Assembly (NCBI GenBank): GCA_035696925.1 | Contig: DASSDW010000100.1 | Coordinates: 1 to 18,728, forward strand | From: JAJNBA01 sp035696925 | GTDB taxonomy: Bacteria; Actinomycetota; UBA4738; HRBIN12 | Direction of reading: 5' to 3' | DNA length: 18,728 nucleotides | Shown: positions 1 through 7,005 of the stretch, one piece after another | Numbering within the stretch: the stretch's first letter is position 1 | Layout: every line of letters starts with the position of its first letter | Position numbers and translations under genes: made by a program | The notes under the pieces: generated by a model | What the model was told of the DNA's origin: nothing | Seen by the model: only the letters and a program-made list of their open reading frames with translations | Databases searched by the model: none

Positions 1-549
1 CGCGGGACCGGTCTCGGGCTGACGCGGCGCCGGGTCCGATCGGAAGACCTGGTTCTCGAGCTCGTCCGCGCGATCCTCCAGCTCCTCGACCACCTCGAGG
101 TAGTCGTCCACGATCTCATCGGCGATCGCATAGAGCGCCGACGCCGTGCCTGGCGCGAGCGCGCACACGATCGGCCACCGCAACTTCGCCTTCGCGAGGT
201 CGAAGGCCGGCGTGAACCGCAGGGTGACGAGGAAGCGAGGCGATGCGAACACGAACAGCTCGGATCCCGCGAGCCCGTCCGATCCGACGGCGAGTGGGCG
301 GAAGACGGCGAACGCGTGAGCGGGATACAGGTCGAGCTTCGGCCGCTGGTTGCGGTGCCGGACGTCCTCGACGGCGAGATCGTGGAGATCCAGCTGCTGC
401 TGGAGCTCCGCGACCTCATCGTGATCGGGGTCGACCGCATCGACCCAGACCCACGCCCCGTCATCGAGGCCGGAGACGGTGCTCCGGAGATCCGCGACGG
501 GCACGCCGCCGGACTGGATCGCCCCGTCCCGGACGACGTGTGCCTCCAT
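1..549 (-). CDS. corA: CorA-family divalent metal ion transporter, N-terminal part (runs off the window)
   Basis: The frame is open from an ATG at 549 down to base 1 with no stop, giving 183 codons of the N-terminal cytoplasmic domain. The start of the domain reads WVWVDAVDP followed by a stretch ending in LHDLAVEDV, the usual CorA pattern in which a Trp/Asp strand is followed by a helix and an (A/V)xEDxxxxxQRPK segment. Here that segment is VEDVRHRNQRPKLD. A later FVFASPRFLVTLRF strand also fits the family. The membrane helices and the GMN signature would lie beyond the left edge and cannot be checked. CorA proteins form pentameric channels for Mg2+ or Co2+ in the inner membrane. No ribosome binding site precedes the ATG, but a TACGCT element 6 nt upstream suggests a leaderless mRNA. 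The gene diverges from the DUF1003 gene. Confidence 0.82.
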   Translation of the reverse strand, partial: MEAHVVRDGAIQSGGVPVADLRSTVSGLDDGAWVWVDAVDPDHDEVAELQQQLDLHDLAVEDVRHRNQRPKLDLYPAHAFAVFRPLAVGSDGLAGSELFVFASPRFLVTLRFTPAFDLAKAKLRWPIVCALAPGTASALYAIADEIVDDYLEVVEELEDRADELENQVFRSDPAPRQPETGPA

Positions 550-555
550 CGTCGG

Positions 556-561
556 AGCGTA
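556..561 (-). promoter_or_regulatory. -10 element for corA, leaderless spacing
   Basis: Read on the minus strand, TACGCT is followed by exactly 6 nt (CCGACG) and then the corA ATG at 549. This TANNNT-N6-start layout places the transcription start at or very near the A of the start codon, and no Shine-Dalgarno sequence lies between. No convincing -35 is visible. The same spacing recurs at three other genes in the window. Confidence 0.5.
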
Positions 562-614
562 CCCCGGAGCCGACCGGACCCGGCGGACATGCCGTGATCC
601 GCCGCCCCGAGGGC

Positions 615-620
615 TAGCCT
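615..620 (+). promoter_or_regulatory. -10 element for the DUF1003 gene
   Basis: TAGCCT lies 31 nt upstream of the ATG at 652. A transcript starting about 7 nt further on would have a leader of roughly 25 nt carrying the purine-rich ribosome binding site GAGGAAGAGGGAGG (about 634-648). This contrasts with the leaderless layout of the divergent corA gene about 60 bp away. No -35 consensus is obvious. Confidence 0.4.
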
Positions 621-651
621 TGTCCGCGACGAGCGAGGAAGAGGGAGGCAG

Positions 652-1071
652 ATGGTGCCGCGACGCGAGACCCCTTGGACCAACCCGATCCTGAGGGAGT
701 CTGCCGAGGAACGTGCGAAGAAGCTGCAGAACAGGATCGCCGACGCCGTCACCCGCTTCGCCGGCTCGATGCCGTTCGTCTACCTCCACGTCGTCTGGTT
801 CGCGCTGTGGATCGCCCTCCGTGTGGAACCGTTCCCCTTCGGCTTGCTGACGATGATCGTGTCCCTGGAGGCGATCTTCCTGTCGACGTTCGTGATGATC
901 AGCCAGAACCGGGCGGACGCGAAGCGCGAGGCGCTCGCCGAGCACCAATGGCAGCTCGTGCAGGCTGAGGAGAAGCAGAACGAGGAGCTCCTCGAGGTCT
1001 CCCGTCAGATCCTCGAGCTCACGAAGGAGCTCCATCGGATGAGCACGGCGAACCCGGCAGCCTCGACCTGA
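652..1071 (+). CDS. DUF1003 family membrane protein
   Basis: This 139-residue protein has the DUF1003 layout. A short charged N-terminus (residues 1-38) leads into the conserved FAGSMPFVYLHVVWFALWI helix (about 37-57). A second membrane helix (about 62-84) follows and contains LLTMIVSLEAIFLSTFVMIS and the closing Q-N-R (85-87). The remainder (88-131) is a charged, probably coiled-coil cytoplasmic tail. The family is widespread and its function is unknown; no catalytic residues are apparent. A strong purine-rich ribosome binding site ends a few bases before the ATG. The gene is divergent from corA, and its stop lies only 7 nt from the convergent PiT gene. Pairing with CorA suggests, but does not show, a role linked to ion transport. 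Confidence 0.88.
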   Translation: MVPRRETPWTNPILRESAEERAKKLQNRIADAVTRFAGSMPFVYLHVVWFALWIALRVEPFPFGLLTMIVSLEAIFLSTFVMISQNRADAKREALAEHQWQLVQAEEKQNEELLEVSRQILELTKELHRMSTANPAAST

Positions 1072-1078
1072 CCCGCGC

Positions 1079-2068
1079 TCATGCCACGAACGAGAAGACC
1101 TTCTGCAGCGCGTACCCGAGCAGAGCGCATGACGGCCACGTGAGGACCCACGCGGCGACCACCTGCCCCGCCACGCCCCACCGAACGGCCGAGAAACGTT
1201 TGGTCGCGCCGACGCCCATGATCGCGGAGCCGATCGCGTGGGTCGTCGAGACGGGGATACCGAGGCGCGCCGCAACGGTGATCACGGTGGCGGCCCCCGT
1301 CTCGGCCGCGAACCCTTGGACGGGTTCCAGGTGGGTCATGCGCATCCCCAACGTCCGGACGACCCGCCAGCCGCCGACCATGGTCCCGACTCCCATCACC
1401 AACGCCGCCGAGACGATGATCCAGGGTTCGATCGTGAGTTCGTCGACGTTCCCGGCCGTCCCGGCTTCGTTGAGTGCGATCGCGAGCGCGATGATCCCCA
1501 TCGTCTTCTGTGCGTCGTTCGTCCCGTGGCTGAACGCCATGAATGCAGCCGAGAGGATCTGGGCCCGACCGAACACCTTGGAGACGGTCGCCCGCCGAAC
1601 CCTCCGGAAGATGCGGTAGATCAGCACCATCAACAGGAAGCCCAGCAGGAAGCCGCCCAACGGCGAGGTCACGAGGCCGATGAGCGCGGCGTTCGTGCCC
1701 TTGCTCTCGAGGGCTTCCAGTCCGCCCGCGGCGAACCCGGCTCCGAGCAACCCCGCGATGATCGCGTGGGACTCGCTGGAAGGGAGTCCGAAGTACTGGG
1801 CCGCGAGCGCCCAGATCGTGGCGCTCAACAGGGCGGCAGCGACCGTCTCGAGACCGACGAAGTTGGGGTCCACGATCCCTTCGGCGATCGTCTTGGCAAC
1901 CGCCGTGCCGGCGAGGGCGCCTACGAGGTTCAGAGCACCCGCCATGATCACGGCGTGATGAGGACGAAGGACCCGCGTCGATACGACCGTCGCGATCGAG
2001 TTCGGGGCATCGGTCCAGCCGTTGGCGAACTCGAACAGATAGGCTAGGAACAGAACGAACCAGACCAT
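1079..2068 (-). CDS. pit: PiT-family inorganic phosphate transporter
   Basis: This 329-residue, very hydrophobic protein has the internal duplication typical of PiT permeases. The N-terminal copy of the signature is FANGWTDAPNSIATVVST (residues 14-31) and the C-terminal copy is FSHGTNDAQKTMGIIALA (179-196). The companion motifs GLPSSESH (94-101) and PVSTTHAIGSA (272-282) are also present. PiT carriers import metal-phosphate complexes driven by the ion gradient, with lower affinity than Pst. The frame stays open further upstream, but that extension is Arg-rich and overlaps the previous gene. The ATG at 2068 is preferred because it begins directly at the first membrane helix and overlaps the DUF47 stop by one base (TGATG), indicating translational coupling. 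The DUF47 partner and the neighbouring Pst operon support phosphate as substrate. Confidence 0.93.
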   Translation of the reverse strand: MVWFVLFLAYLFEFANGWTDAPNSIATVVSTRVLRPHHAVIMAGALNLVGALAGTAVAKTIAEGIVDPNFVGLETVAAALLSATIWALAAQYFGLPSSESHAIIAGLLGAGFAAGGLEALESKGTNAALIGLVTSPLGGFLLGFLLMVLIYRIFRRVRRATVSKVFGRAQILSAAFMAFSHGTNDAQKTMGIIALAIALNEAGTAGNVDELTIEPWIIVSAALVMGVGTMVGGWRVVRTLGMRMTHLEPVQGFAAETGAATVITVAARLGIPVSTTHAIGSAIMGVGATKRFSAVRWGVAGQVVAAWVLTWPSCALLGYALQKVFSFVA

Positions 2069-2694
2069 CAGGCGTTCTTCAAGGCGATCGCCTCGAGCAT
2101 GTTGGAAACGTCCTCGAGCTGGTCGATGGCTCCTTCCGTCTCGTCGATGACGTCCCGCCACTTCAGGACGTCCATCGCCTTGTACTCACCGCCGAAGAGC
2201 CCCGCGATGGCCCGCCGGTAGACCCTGTCGCCTTCGTTCTCGAGTCGATTGACCTCGACCCAATACCGTTCGAGCTCCTTGAACTTCGGGAGCGTCCCGA
2301 GTGCCTCCCGGGTGACCCTGCAGGTCTGCACCAGGATGTCCGCCTGCGCCTTCATCTCGGGCAGTGGGCGCTCGATCTTGTGGAGCACGAACAGATCCGC
2401 GGCCGCTTCGATGTGGTCGAGCACATCGTCCAGACCGGAGGCGAGCCGGTGGATGTCCTCATGGTCCAAGGGGGTCACGAAGACCGTGTTCAACCGCTTC
2501 ATGATCTCGTGGGTGACTTCGTCGCCCTCGTGCTCGAGGTCCTTCAGTCGATCGGCCTTGCGCGTCACGTCTTGGTAGTCCACGACGAGGTCCTGGTACG
2601 CGGCTGCTCCCTCCTCCACCTTGACGGCGAGGTTGACGAACATCTCGTAGAAGCTCTCGTCACGGGGGACGAGCCGGAATCGTAACTTCGGCAT
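2068..2694 (-). CDS. DUF47 family PhoU-like protein, partner of the PiT transporter
   Basis: This 208-residue, all-helical, acidic protein is distantly PhoU-like and belongs to the DUF47 family (also called Pit accessory protein). Typical features are FYEMFVNLAVKVEEGA near the N-terminus (about 15-30), the K-D-L-E-H-E-G-D-E (about 51-59) and T-P-L-D-H-E-D-I motifs (about 74-81), and the VNRLENEGDRVYRRAI segment in the second half. Proteins of this family are usually encoded beside PiT transporters and are thought to modulate them; the mechanism is not settled. The gene runs directly into pit with a one-base overlap. AAGGG and GGCTCC precede the ATG in a plausible position for ribosome binding. 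The 74-nt gap from the response regulator gene may contain a weak hairpin, so co-transcription with the pst operon is possible but unproven. Confidence 0.9.
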   Translation of the reverse strand: MPKLRFRLVPRDESFYEMFVNLAVKVEEGAAAYQDLVVDYQDVTRKADRLKDLEHEGDEVTHEIMKRLNTVFVTPLDHEDIHRLASGLDDVLDHIEAAADLFVLHKIERPLPEMKAQADILVQTCRVTREALGTLPKFKELERYWVEVNRLENEGDRVYRRAIAGLFGGEYKAMDVLKWRDVIDETEGAIDQLEDVSNMLEAIALKNA

Positions 2695-2735
2695 CCAGGA
2701 GCCCTTTCGCTCGATGGCCGGAGGCTGGATATCAC

Positions 2736-2762
2736 GCGGGCGGCCAGGACCGCAATACCCGC
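2736..2762 (-). terminator. Possible weak hairpin at the end of the pst-phoU-regX3 operon
   Basis: Starting 6 nt after the response regulator stop, the minus strand can fold as GCGG, a GTATT bulge, GCGG, a TCCTGG loop, CCGC and CCGC. This gives eight G:C pairs interrupted by one bulge. There is no T-tract, so it is at best a partial or intrinsic-like terminator, or merely GC-rich sequence. Confidence 0.25.
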
Positions 2763-2768
2763 TCGAGG

Positions 2769-3470
2769 TCAGTCGAGGAACCGGTACCCGAGACCGCGCA
2801 CCGTCACCAGATGCACCGGCTGGTGGGGATCCTGTTCGATCTTCTGTCGGAGCCGCTTGACGTGCACGTCGAGGGTCTTGGTGTCACCGAAGTAGTCGCT
2901 CCCCCACACCTCGGAGATCAGATGATCGCGGGTCAGCAGCCTCCCCCTCAGCCGTAGCAGCATCTCGAGCAGGGCGAACTCCTTCGGAGGGACGGCGATC
3001 AGCTCGCCCCTGACCCGAACCTCGTGGCGGATGGGGTCGAGCTCCACCGGACCGCCGGCGAACGTCGCGCTCGTCGCCGATCCGCCCGTCATGTCCTCCC
3101 GGCGGAGGTGGGCCCGCACCCGGGAGACCAGCTCCCGAACAGAGAACGGCTTCGTGACGTAGTCGTCCGCACCGAGTTCGAGCCCGGAGACCTTGTCGGC
3201 TTCCGAGTCTTTCGCGGTGACCATGATGATGGGGACATTCGAGATCTGCCGGATCTGCCGGCAGACATCGAGGCCCGAGACCTCTGGCAGCATGAGATCC
3301 AGGATCACGAGCGAGGGATCGTCCGCCCGGAACCGCTCCAATGCACGGCGTCCGTCTGACGCCACCGCGACGGAGTATCCCTCCCGCTCGAGGTTGTACC
3401 GCACCGTATCTGCGAGGGCAGCTTCGTCCTCCACGATCAGGATCCGCGCCTGTGTACCCCCCGAAGTCAC
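2769..3470 (-). CDS. regX3: RegX3/PhoB-type response regulator of the phosphate regulon
   Basis: This is a 233-residue OmpR-family DNA-binding response regulator. The receiver domain (about 9-120) has the acidic pair E14-D15, phospho-acceptor D58 in VILDLMLPE, T85 and K107 in YVTKPF. The winged-helix effector domain (about 135-232) ends in a segment very close to mycobacterial RegX3: VWGSDYFGDTKTLDVHVKRL, then PVHLVTVRGLGYRF. GTG at 3470 is the preferred start because it overlaps the phoU stop by 4 bp (GTGA) and leaves a short tail before the first strand. Longer upstream extensions are Arg-rich and overlap phoU. As the last gene after pstSCAB-phoU it should control its own operon through the Pho boxes upstream of pstS. 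Its likely kinase is encoded divergently at 8237. The closest functional names are RegX3 or PhoB; orthology is inferred from sequence recall only. Confidence 0.93.
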   Translation of the reverse strand: MTSGGTQARILIVEDEAALADTVRYNLEREGYSVAVASDGRRALERFRADDPSLVILDLMLPEVSGLDVCRQIRQISNVPIIMVTAKDSEADKVSGLELGADDYVTKPFSVRELVSRVRAHLRREDMTGGSATSATFAGGPVELDPIRHEVRVRGELIAVPPKEFALLEMLLRLRGRLLTRDHLISEVWGSDYFGDTKTLDVHVKRLRQKIEQDPHQPVHLVTVRGLGYRFLD

Positions 3471-4159
3471 GCCGGCCTTCCGGCCTCGGGGACATCGTGG
3501 GATGCGTCGGTGAACTCTCGGAACTCGCCGGTGATCAGGAACCCGACCTGCTCGGCGATGTCCACGGCGTTGTCGCCGACTCGCTCGAGCGCGCGAGCCG
3601 CAAGGTTCATGTGCAGACCCCACTCCAGTGCACGGGGATCCTCGGCCAGCTTCAACGCTTCGAGGTGGGTGGCTCGGTTGAGGCGATCCACAGGGTCATC
3701 CATCGTCGGCAGCCGGAGGCACAGCTCGAGGTCTCGCGTGCGGAAGGCCTCCATGACGGTGCGGATCATCGTGACGACGTGGGATCCCATCTCTTCGAGC
3801 TGTTGGAGGAGGCTCTGGCTCGGTGGCAGGTGCTGCGTGGCCAGGTGCAGCTTGGCGATGGTGACGGCCTGATCTCCGATCCGCTCCAGATGCAGGCAGC
3901 TATGGAGCACCGCCGAGACGAGACGCAGCTGTGTGGCGACCGGGGACTGGAGCGCGAGCATCTCCAACACGCCGTTGTCGATGCGCAGGTACAGCTCGTC
4001 GATCGGGTCGTCGTCCCTGATCACCGCCTCGGCCGCATCGCCGTCGCGCTGCACGAGCGACGCGACCGCACGCTGCACGGCGGTGGACGCGAGCTCCCCC
4101 ATCGAGAGCAGGTCGAGCTCGACCCGTTCGAGCTGCTCGTGGAAGTGCTCCCGCGTCAT
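3467..4159 (-). CDS. phoU: Phosphate signalling complex protein PhoU
   Basis: This 230-residue helical protein contains two PhoU repeats. Each carries the metal-binding E-x-x-x-D signature: LERIGDQAVTIAK (E92, D96) and LERVGDNAVDIAEQ (E192, D196). The N-terminus, F-x-x-Q-L-x-x-V-x-x-x-L-x-x-M-G, is also typical. PhoU links the Pst transporter to the sensor kinase and represses the Pho response when phosphate is sufficient. The ATG at 4159 overlaps the pstB stop by 4 bp (ATGA), and the downstream response regulator overlaps the phoU stop by 4 bp, so all three should be translationally coupled. The frame stays open far upstream, but that extension is antisense-like sequence within pstB and is not part of the protein. 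Confidence 0.95.
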   Translation of the reverse strand: MTREHFHEQLERVELDLLSMGELASTAVQRAVASLVQRDGDAAEAVIRDDDPIDELYLRIDNGVLEMLALQSPVATQLRLVSAVLHSCLHLERIGDQAVTIAKLHLATQHLPPSQSLLQQLEEMGSHVVTMIRTVMEAFRTRDLELCLRLPTMDDPVDRLNRATHLEALKLAEDPRALEWGLHMNLAARALERVGDNAVDIAEQVGFLITGEFREFTDASHDVPEAGRPA

Positions 4160-5055
4160 CCGAACCTCCCCGTGACGTAATCCTCCGTTCGACGATCGGA
4201 CGGGTTCGTGAAGATCGACTCGGTGCGATCGAACTCCACGATGTGTCCGGTGCGCTGACCCTCGGCGGAGACGTCCACCGTGAAGAATGCCGTCCGATCC
4301 GACACCCGCGCCGCCTGCTGCATATTGTGCGTGACGATCACGATCGTGTAGTCGGCGACGAGGTCCCGCATCAGGTCCTCGATCCGGGATGTGGCGATCG
4401 GGTCCAGGGACGAGCAGGGCTCGTCCATCAGGATCACGTCGGGCCGCGTGGCGATGGCCCGAGCGATGCACAGGCGCTGCTGCTGGCCTCCCGAGAGCGC
4501 CATGCCCGAGTCCTTGAGCTTCCTCTTCACCTCGTCCCAGAGTGCCGCTCGTTGGAGGGACTCCTCGACCAGATCGTCCATGTTGCCCTTGAAGCCGGCG
4601 ATCTTCGGACCGAAGGCGACGTTGTCGTAGATCGACTTCGGGAACGGGTTGGGCTTCTGGAAGACCATGCCGATCTTCCGCCGGACCTCCACCGGGTCCA
4701 CGCGTTCGTCGTAGAGGTCGACCCCGTGGTAGAGGATCTTGCCCTCGACTCGAGCGCCCTCGATCAGGTCGTTCATGCGGTTGAACGACCGTAGCACCGT
4801 CGACTTGCCACATCCGGACGGCCCGATCAGCGCGGTGATCTCGTGCTCGCGGATGGGCAGCGAGATGTCACGGACCGCTCGGAACTCTCCGTAATAGACC
4901 GAGACGCCGTCGATGTCGAAGATCAAGGGGTTGTCGTCGTCGGCGTGAACGGACCCGCCGCTCGTATCGACGGTCACGATCGTCTCCTCGCCGGTGGCCG
5001 TGGAGTCTGGCTTGCGAACCACATCAGTATCCATGGCGTCACCACTTCCGCTCAT
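4156..5055 (-). CDS. pstB: Phosphate ABC transporter ATP-binding protein PstB
   Basis: This is a 299-residue ABC ATPase with all the motifs: Walker A GPSGCGKST (78-86), Q-loop region VFQKPNPFPKSIYDNVAFGP (131-150), signature LSGGQQQR (187-194), Walker B VILMDEP (207-213) and switch His in VTHN (H243). The sequence QKPNPFP and the ending SDRRTEDYVTGRFG are characteristic of PstB rather than other ABC ATPases. An N-terminal extension of about 45 residues precedes the domain and is longer than in most PstB proteins. Two starts are possible. ATG 5055 has GAGGAA 5 nt upstream and overlaps pstA by 17 bp. ATG 5034 lies just after the pstA stop but has a weaker ribosome binding site. PstB energises phosphate import through PstC and PstA. 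Confidence 0.95.
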   Translation of the reverse strand: MSGSGDAMDTDVVRKPDSTATGEETIVTVDTSGGSVHADDDNPLIFDIDGVSVYYGEFRAVRDISLPIREHEITALIGPSGCGKSTVLRSFNRMNDLIEGARVEGKILYHGVDLYDERVDPVEVRRKIGMVFQKPNPFPKSIYDNVAFGPKIAGFKGNMDDLVEESLQRAALWDEVKRKLKDSGMALSGGQQQRLCIARAIATRPDVILMDEPCSSLDPIATSRIEDLMRDLVADYTIVIVTHNMQQAARVSDRTAFFTVDVSAEGQRTGHIVEFDRTESIFTNPSDRRTEDYVTGRFG

Positions 5056-5983
5056 ATCGGTTCCTCAGCAGGATCGCTGTCAGGTTCACGACCAGGATCA
5101 CGGCCAGGAGGACCACGATCGCGGCCGCGGTGAGGTGCTTCCACTCCTGGCCCGGTTGGCGTGACCAGGTGAAGATGATGGTGGGGAGCGCCGTGTACGC
5201 ACCCTGGATCGTCTCGACGATCCCCTTCGACCCGCCGGGAGAGAGATACCCGGTCACCGCGCCCACGAGGAGGAGCGGCGCCGTTTCCCCGAACGCGCGG
5301 GCGAGCGCGAGGATCCCGCCGGTGAACACTCCGGGTGCGGCGTACGGGAGGACGTGACTGCGGACGACCTCCCACCTCGTGGCCCCCACACCGTAGGCCG
5401 CCTCGCGGATCCCCGAGGGGACCGCTCGGAGCGCCTCCATCGTGATGATGATGATGAACGGCATCACCAGGACGGCCAGCGTGAGACCTCCCGAGAGGTA
5501 GCTGAGACCGGAGACCTCGGGTCCCGTGATGCTCCGGAACGTCTGCGCGAAGACGACCACGCCGAGGATCCCGTAGACGATCGACGGGACGCCGGCGAGG
5601 TTGCGGATGTTCGCGATCAGCAGACGGTTCGCCCTCGTGTCGAGGGCGTACTCCTCCAGGTAGATCGCCGCCCCGATCCCCAGCGGCACCGCGATCGCCC
5701 CCACGAACGCGATCAAGACGAGCGAGCCGATCAGTCCCTGCCGGACTCCCGCGCGCTCCTCGAACGAGGATAAGTTGTCGTTCAGGAACCCGAGCCCCCT
5801 GTCCGAGAGGACCGGCCAGGCTTCGCCCACGACGGATGCGAGGAGGATCAGCAGGACGAAGAGCGAGAGGAGCAGCGTCACGAGCAATGCACCGGCGAAG
5901 AGTCGTCCCCCGACGTCGCGACGCTGCCCGCGAAGAGCGAGCTCGACGGTGGACCGGGTGGCGGCAGGGGCGGCGGCTGCCAT
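5039..5983 (-). CDS. pstA: Phosphate ABC transporter permease PstA
   Basis: This 314-residue integral membrane protein has an N-terminal helix (about 28-53), a periplasmic stretch, and five further hydrophobic segments (about 84-110, 128-149, 164-183, 216-245, 284-306). The cytoplasmic EAA loop that contacts PstB reads REAAYGVGATRWEVVRSHVLP (193-213), preceded by ALRAVPSGI. ARAFGETAPLLLVG (228-241) is the conserved PstA segment, and it distinguishes the protein from PstC, which has GETM here. It forms the transmembrane channel for phosphate with PstC. The ATG at 5983 shares one base with the pstC stop (TGATG), so the two permeases are translationally coupled. The pstA end overlaps the longer pstB start. 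Confidence 0.95.
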   Translation of the reverse strand: MAAAAPAATRSTVELALRGQRRDVGGRLFAGALLVTLLLSLFVLLILLASVVGEAWPVLSDRGLGFLNDNLSSFEERAGVRQGLIGSLVLIAFVGAIAVPLGIGAAIYLEEYALDTRANRLLIANIRNLAGVPSIVYGILGVVVFAQTFRSITGPEVSGLSYLSGGLTLAVLVMPFIIIITMEALRAVPSGIREAAYGVGATRWEVVRSHVLPYAAPGVFTGGILALARAFGETAPLLLVGAVTGYLSPGGSKGIVETIQGAYTALPTIIFTWSRQPGQEWKHLTAAAIVVLLAVILVVNLTAILLRNRYERKW

Positions 5984-6933
5984 CAGTAGTGCTTCCTGAT
6001 CCGTCGCACGAAGCGCTCGCTGACGACGTTGAGGACGAGCGTGGAAACGAAGAGGAGCAGTCCCACGAGGTAAAGCACCTCGAACGCGTTGAGGCCCGAG
6101 CCCGTCGTCTTGACCTGGTCGGATCCGATCGCGAGCGAGGCGATCGCCGCCGTCAGCGTCTGGTTCGGCGCCAGCGGGTCGATGGTGCGGCTTGCGTTCC
6201 CGGTGGCGCCAGCGGCGATCGCCACCACCATCGTCTCGCCGAGCGCTCGCGAGATCCCGAGGATCAGCGCGGCGACGATCCCCGAGATCGCAGCGGGGAA
6301 CACCACACGGATCGTCACGGTCCGCCGCCGGGCGCCGAGCCCGTAGGCCGCTTCCCGCAGGGCCCGAGGCACCGCGTACATCGCGTCTTCGGCCACGGAG
6401 GCGATCAGCGGGATCGTGAGGAGTCCGACGCCGATCCCCGCGGCCATCATCGTGAACGAGTGGGTGGCGCCGAAGACATCCTGCACGATGATCGGGTTGA
6501 CCACAGTGAGGGCGAAGAAACCGATCACGACGCTCGGGATCCCGGCGAGCGTCTCGAGGATCGGCTTGAGGGTCCGGCGGGCGCGCGGCCGGGCGTTCTC
6601 GGAGAGGTAGATGGCCGCACCGAGGCCGAGCGGCGTCGCGACGATCATCGCGATGGCGGTCACGACGGATGACCCGAGGAACAATGACGGGAGGTCGAAC
6701 TGGCCCTGCCGCGGACGCCAGGTCCCCGACCAGAGCGCACCGAGCTCCGCCTCCGACAGGAAGTTGACGCCGCGGAACAGCAGAGCGAGGACGATCGCGA
6801 TGCTGATCAGGATCGAGACTCCCGCGGCGCCGGCGAGGAGCCCGTGGATCGCCTTCTCCTTGCGACGGCGGCGCGTGCTCCCCTCGAGCGAGGAGAGGAT
6901 GTCGTTCCGTGTCCCGGCGGCGACGGAAGCCAT
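5983..6933 (-). CDS. pstC: Phosphate ABC transporter permease PstC
   Basis: This 316-residue permease has a basic N-terminal tail (RRRRKEK, about 21-27), a first helix (about 31-53) and five more hydrophobic segments. The EAA loop reads REAAYGLGARRRTVTIRVV (193-211), and RALGETMVVAIAAG (229-242) is the conserved PstC segment. The family's FL-x-G-T-x-W-x-P region appears as ALWSGTWRPRQGQF. I chose ATG 6933. A GTG at 6987 is in frame, but the extension it adds is encoded by a perfect 10-bp hairpin that looks like an intercistronic element, so it is probably untranslated. The ribosome binding site before 6933 is weak. PstC and PstA together form the phosphate channel. The gene lies 72 nt after pstS, the only clear gap within the pst genes. 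Confidence 0.94.
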   Translation of the reverse strand: MASVAAGTRNDILSSLEGSTRRRRKEKAIHGLLAGAAGVSILISIAIVLALLFRGVNFLSEAELGALWSGTWRPRQGQFDLPSLFLGSSVVTAIAMIVATPLGLGAAIYLSENARPRARRTLKPILETLAGIPSVVIGFFALTVVNPIIVQDVFGATHSFTMMAAGIGVGLLTIPLIASVAEDAMYAVPRALREAAYGLGARRRTVTIRVVFPAAISGIVAALILGISRALGETMVVAIAAGATGNASRTIDPLAPNQTLTAAIASLAIGSDQVKTTGSGLNAFEVLYLVGLLLFVSTLVLNVVSERFVRRIRKHY

Positions 6934-6961
6934 CGCGCGGAGCCTACCGGCCGGACCGAGT

Positions 6962-6990
6962 GGGGTGAGCGCCAATGCGACGCTCACCCC
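6962..6990 (-). terminator. Intercistronic stem-loop between pstS and pstC
   Basis: The arms GGGGTGAGCG and CGCTCACCCC are perfect 10-bp complements around a 9-nt loop, beginning 15 nt after the pstS stop. No T-tract follows, so complete termination is unlikely. Such a structure would fit an attenuator or an RNA 3'-end stabiliser that keeps pstS mRNA in excess over pstCAB. Confidence 0.65.
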
Positions 6991-7005
6991 GCCGAGGGAT
7001 CTTGG

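Noticed and set aside
243..617. Plus-strand open frames opposite corA
   Set aside because: They are antisense shadows; the minus strand encodes an unmistakable CorA N-terminal domain open to the window edge.
3471..3623. Extension of the response regulator upstream of GTG 3470
   Set aside because: The added residues are Arg/His-rich and overlap the end of phoU. The GTGA overlap gives a natural start.
4160..4813. Extension of phoU upstream through pstB
   Set aside because: The frame is open only because of base composition. PhoU similarity begins at ATG 4159, which overlaps the pstB stop by 4 bp.
6934..6987. GTG 6987 as the start of pstC
   Set aside because: It lies inside the perfect hairpin arm, and the residues it would add are not like a PstC N-terminus. 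ATG 6933 gives a normal-length protein.
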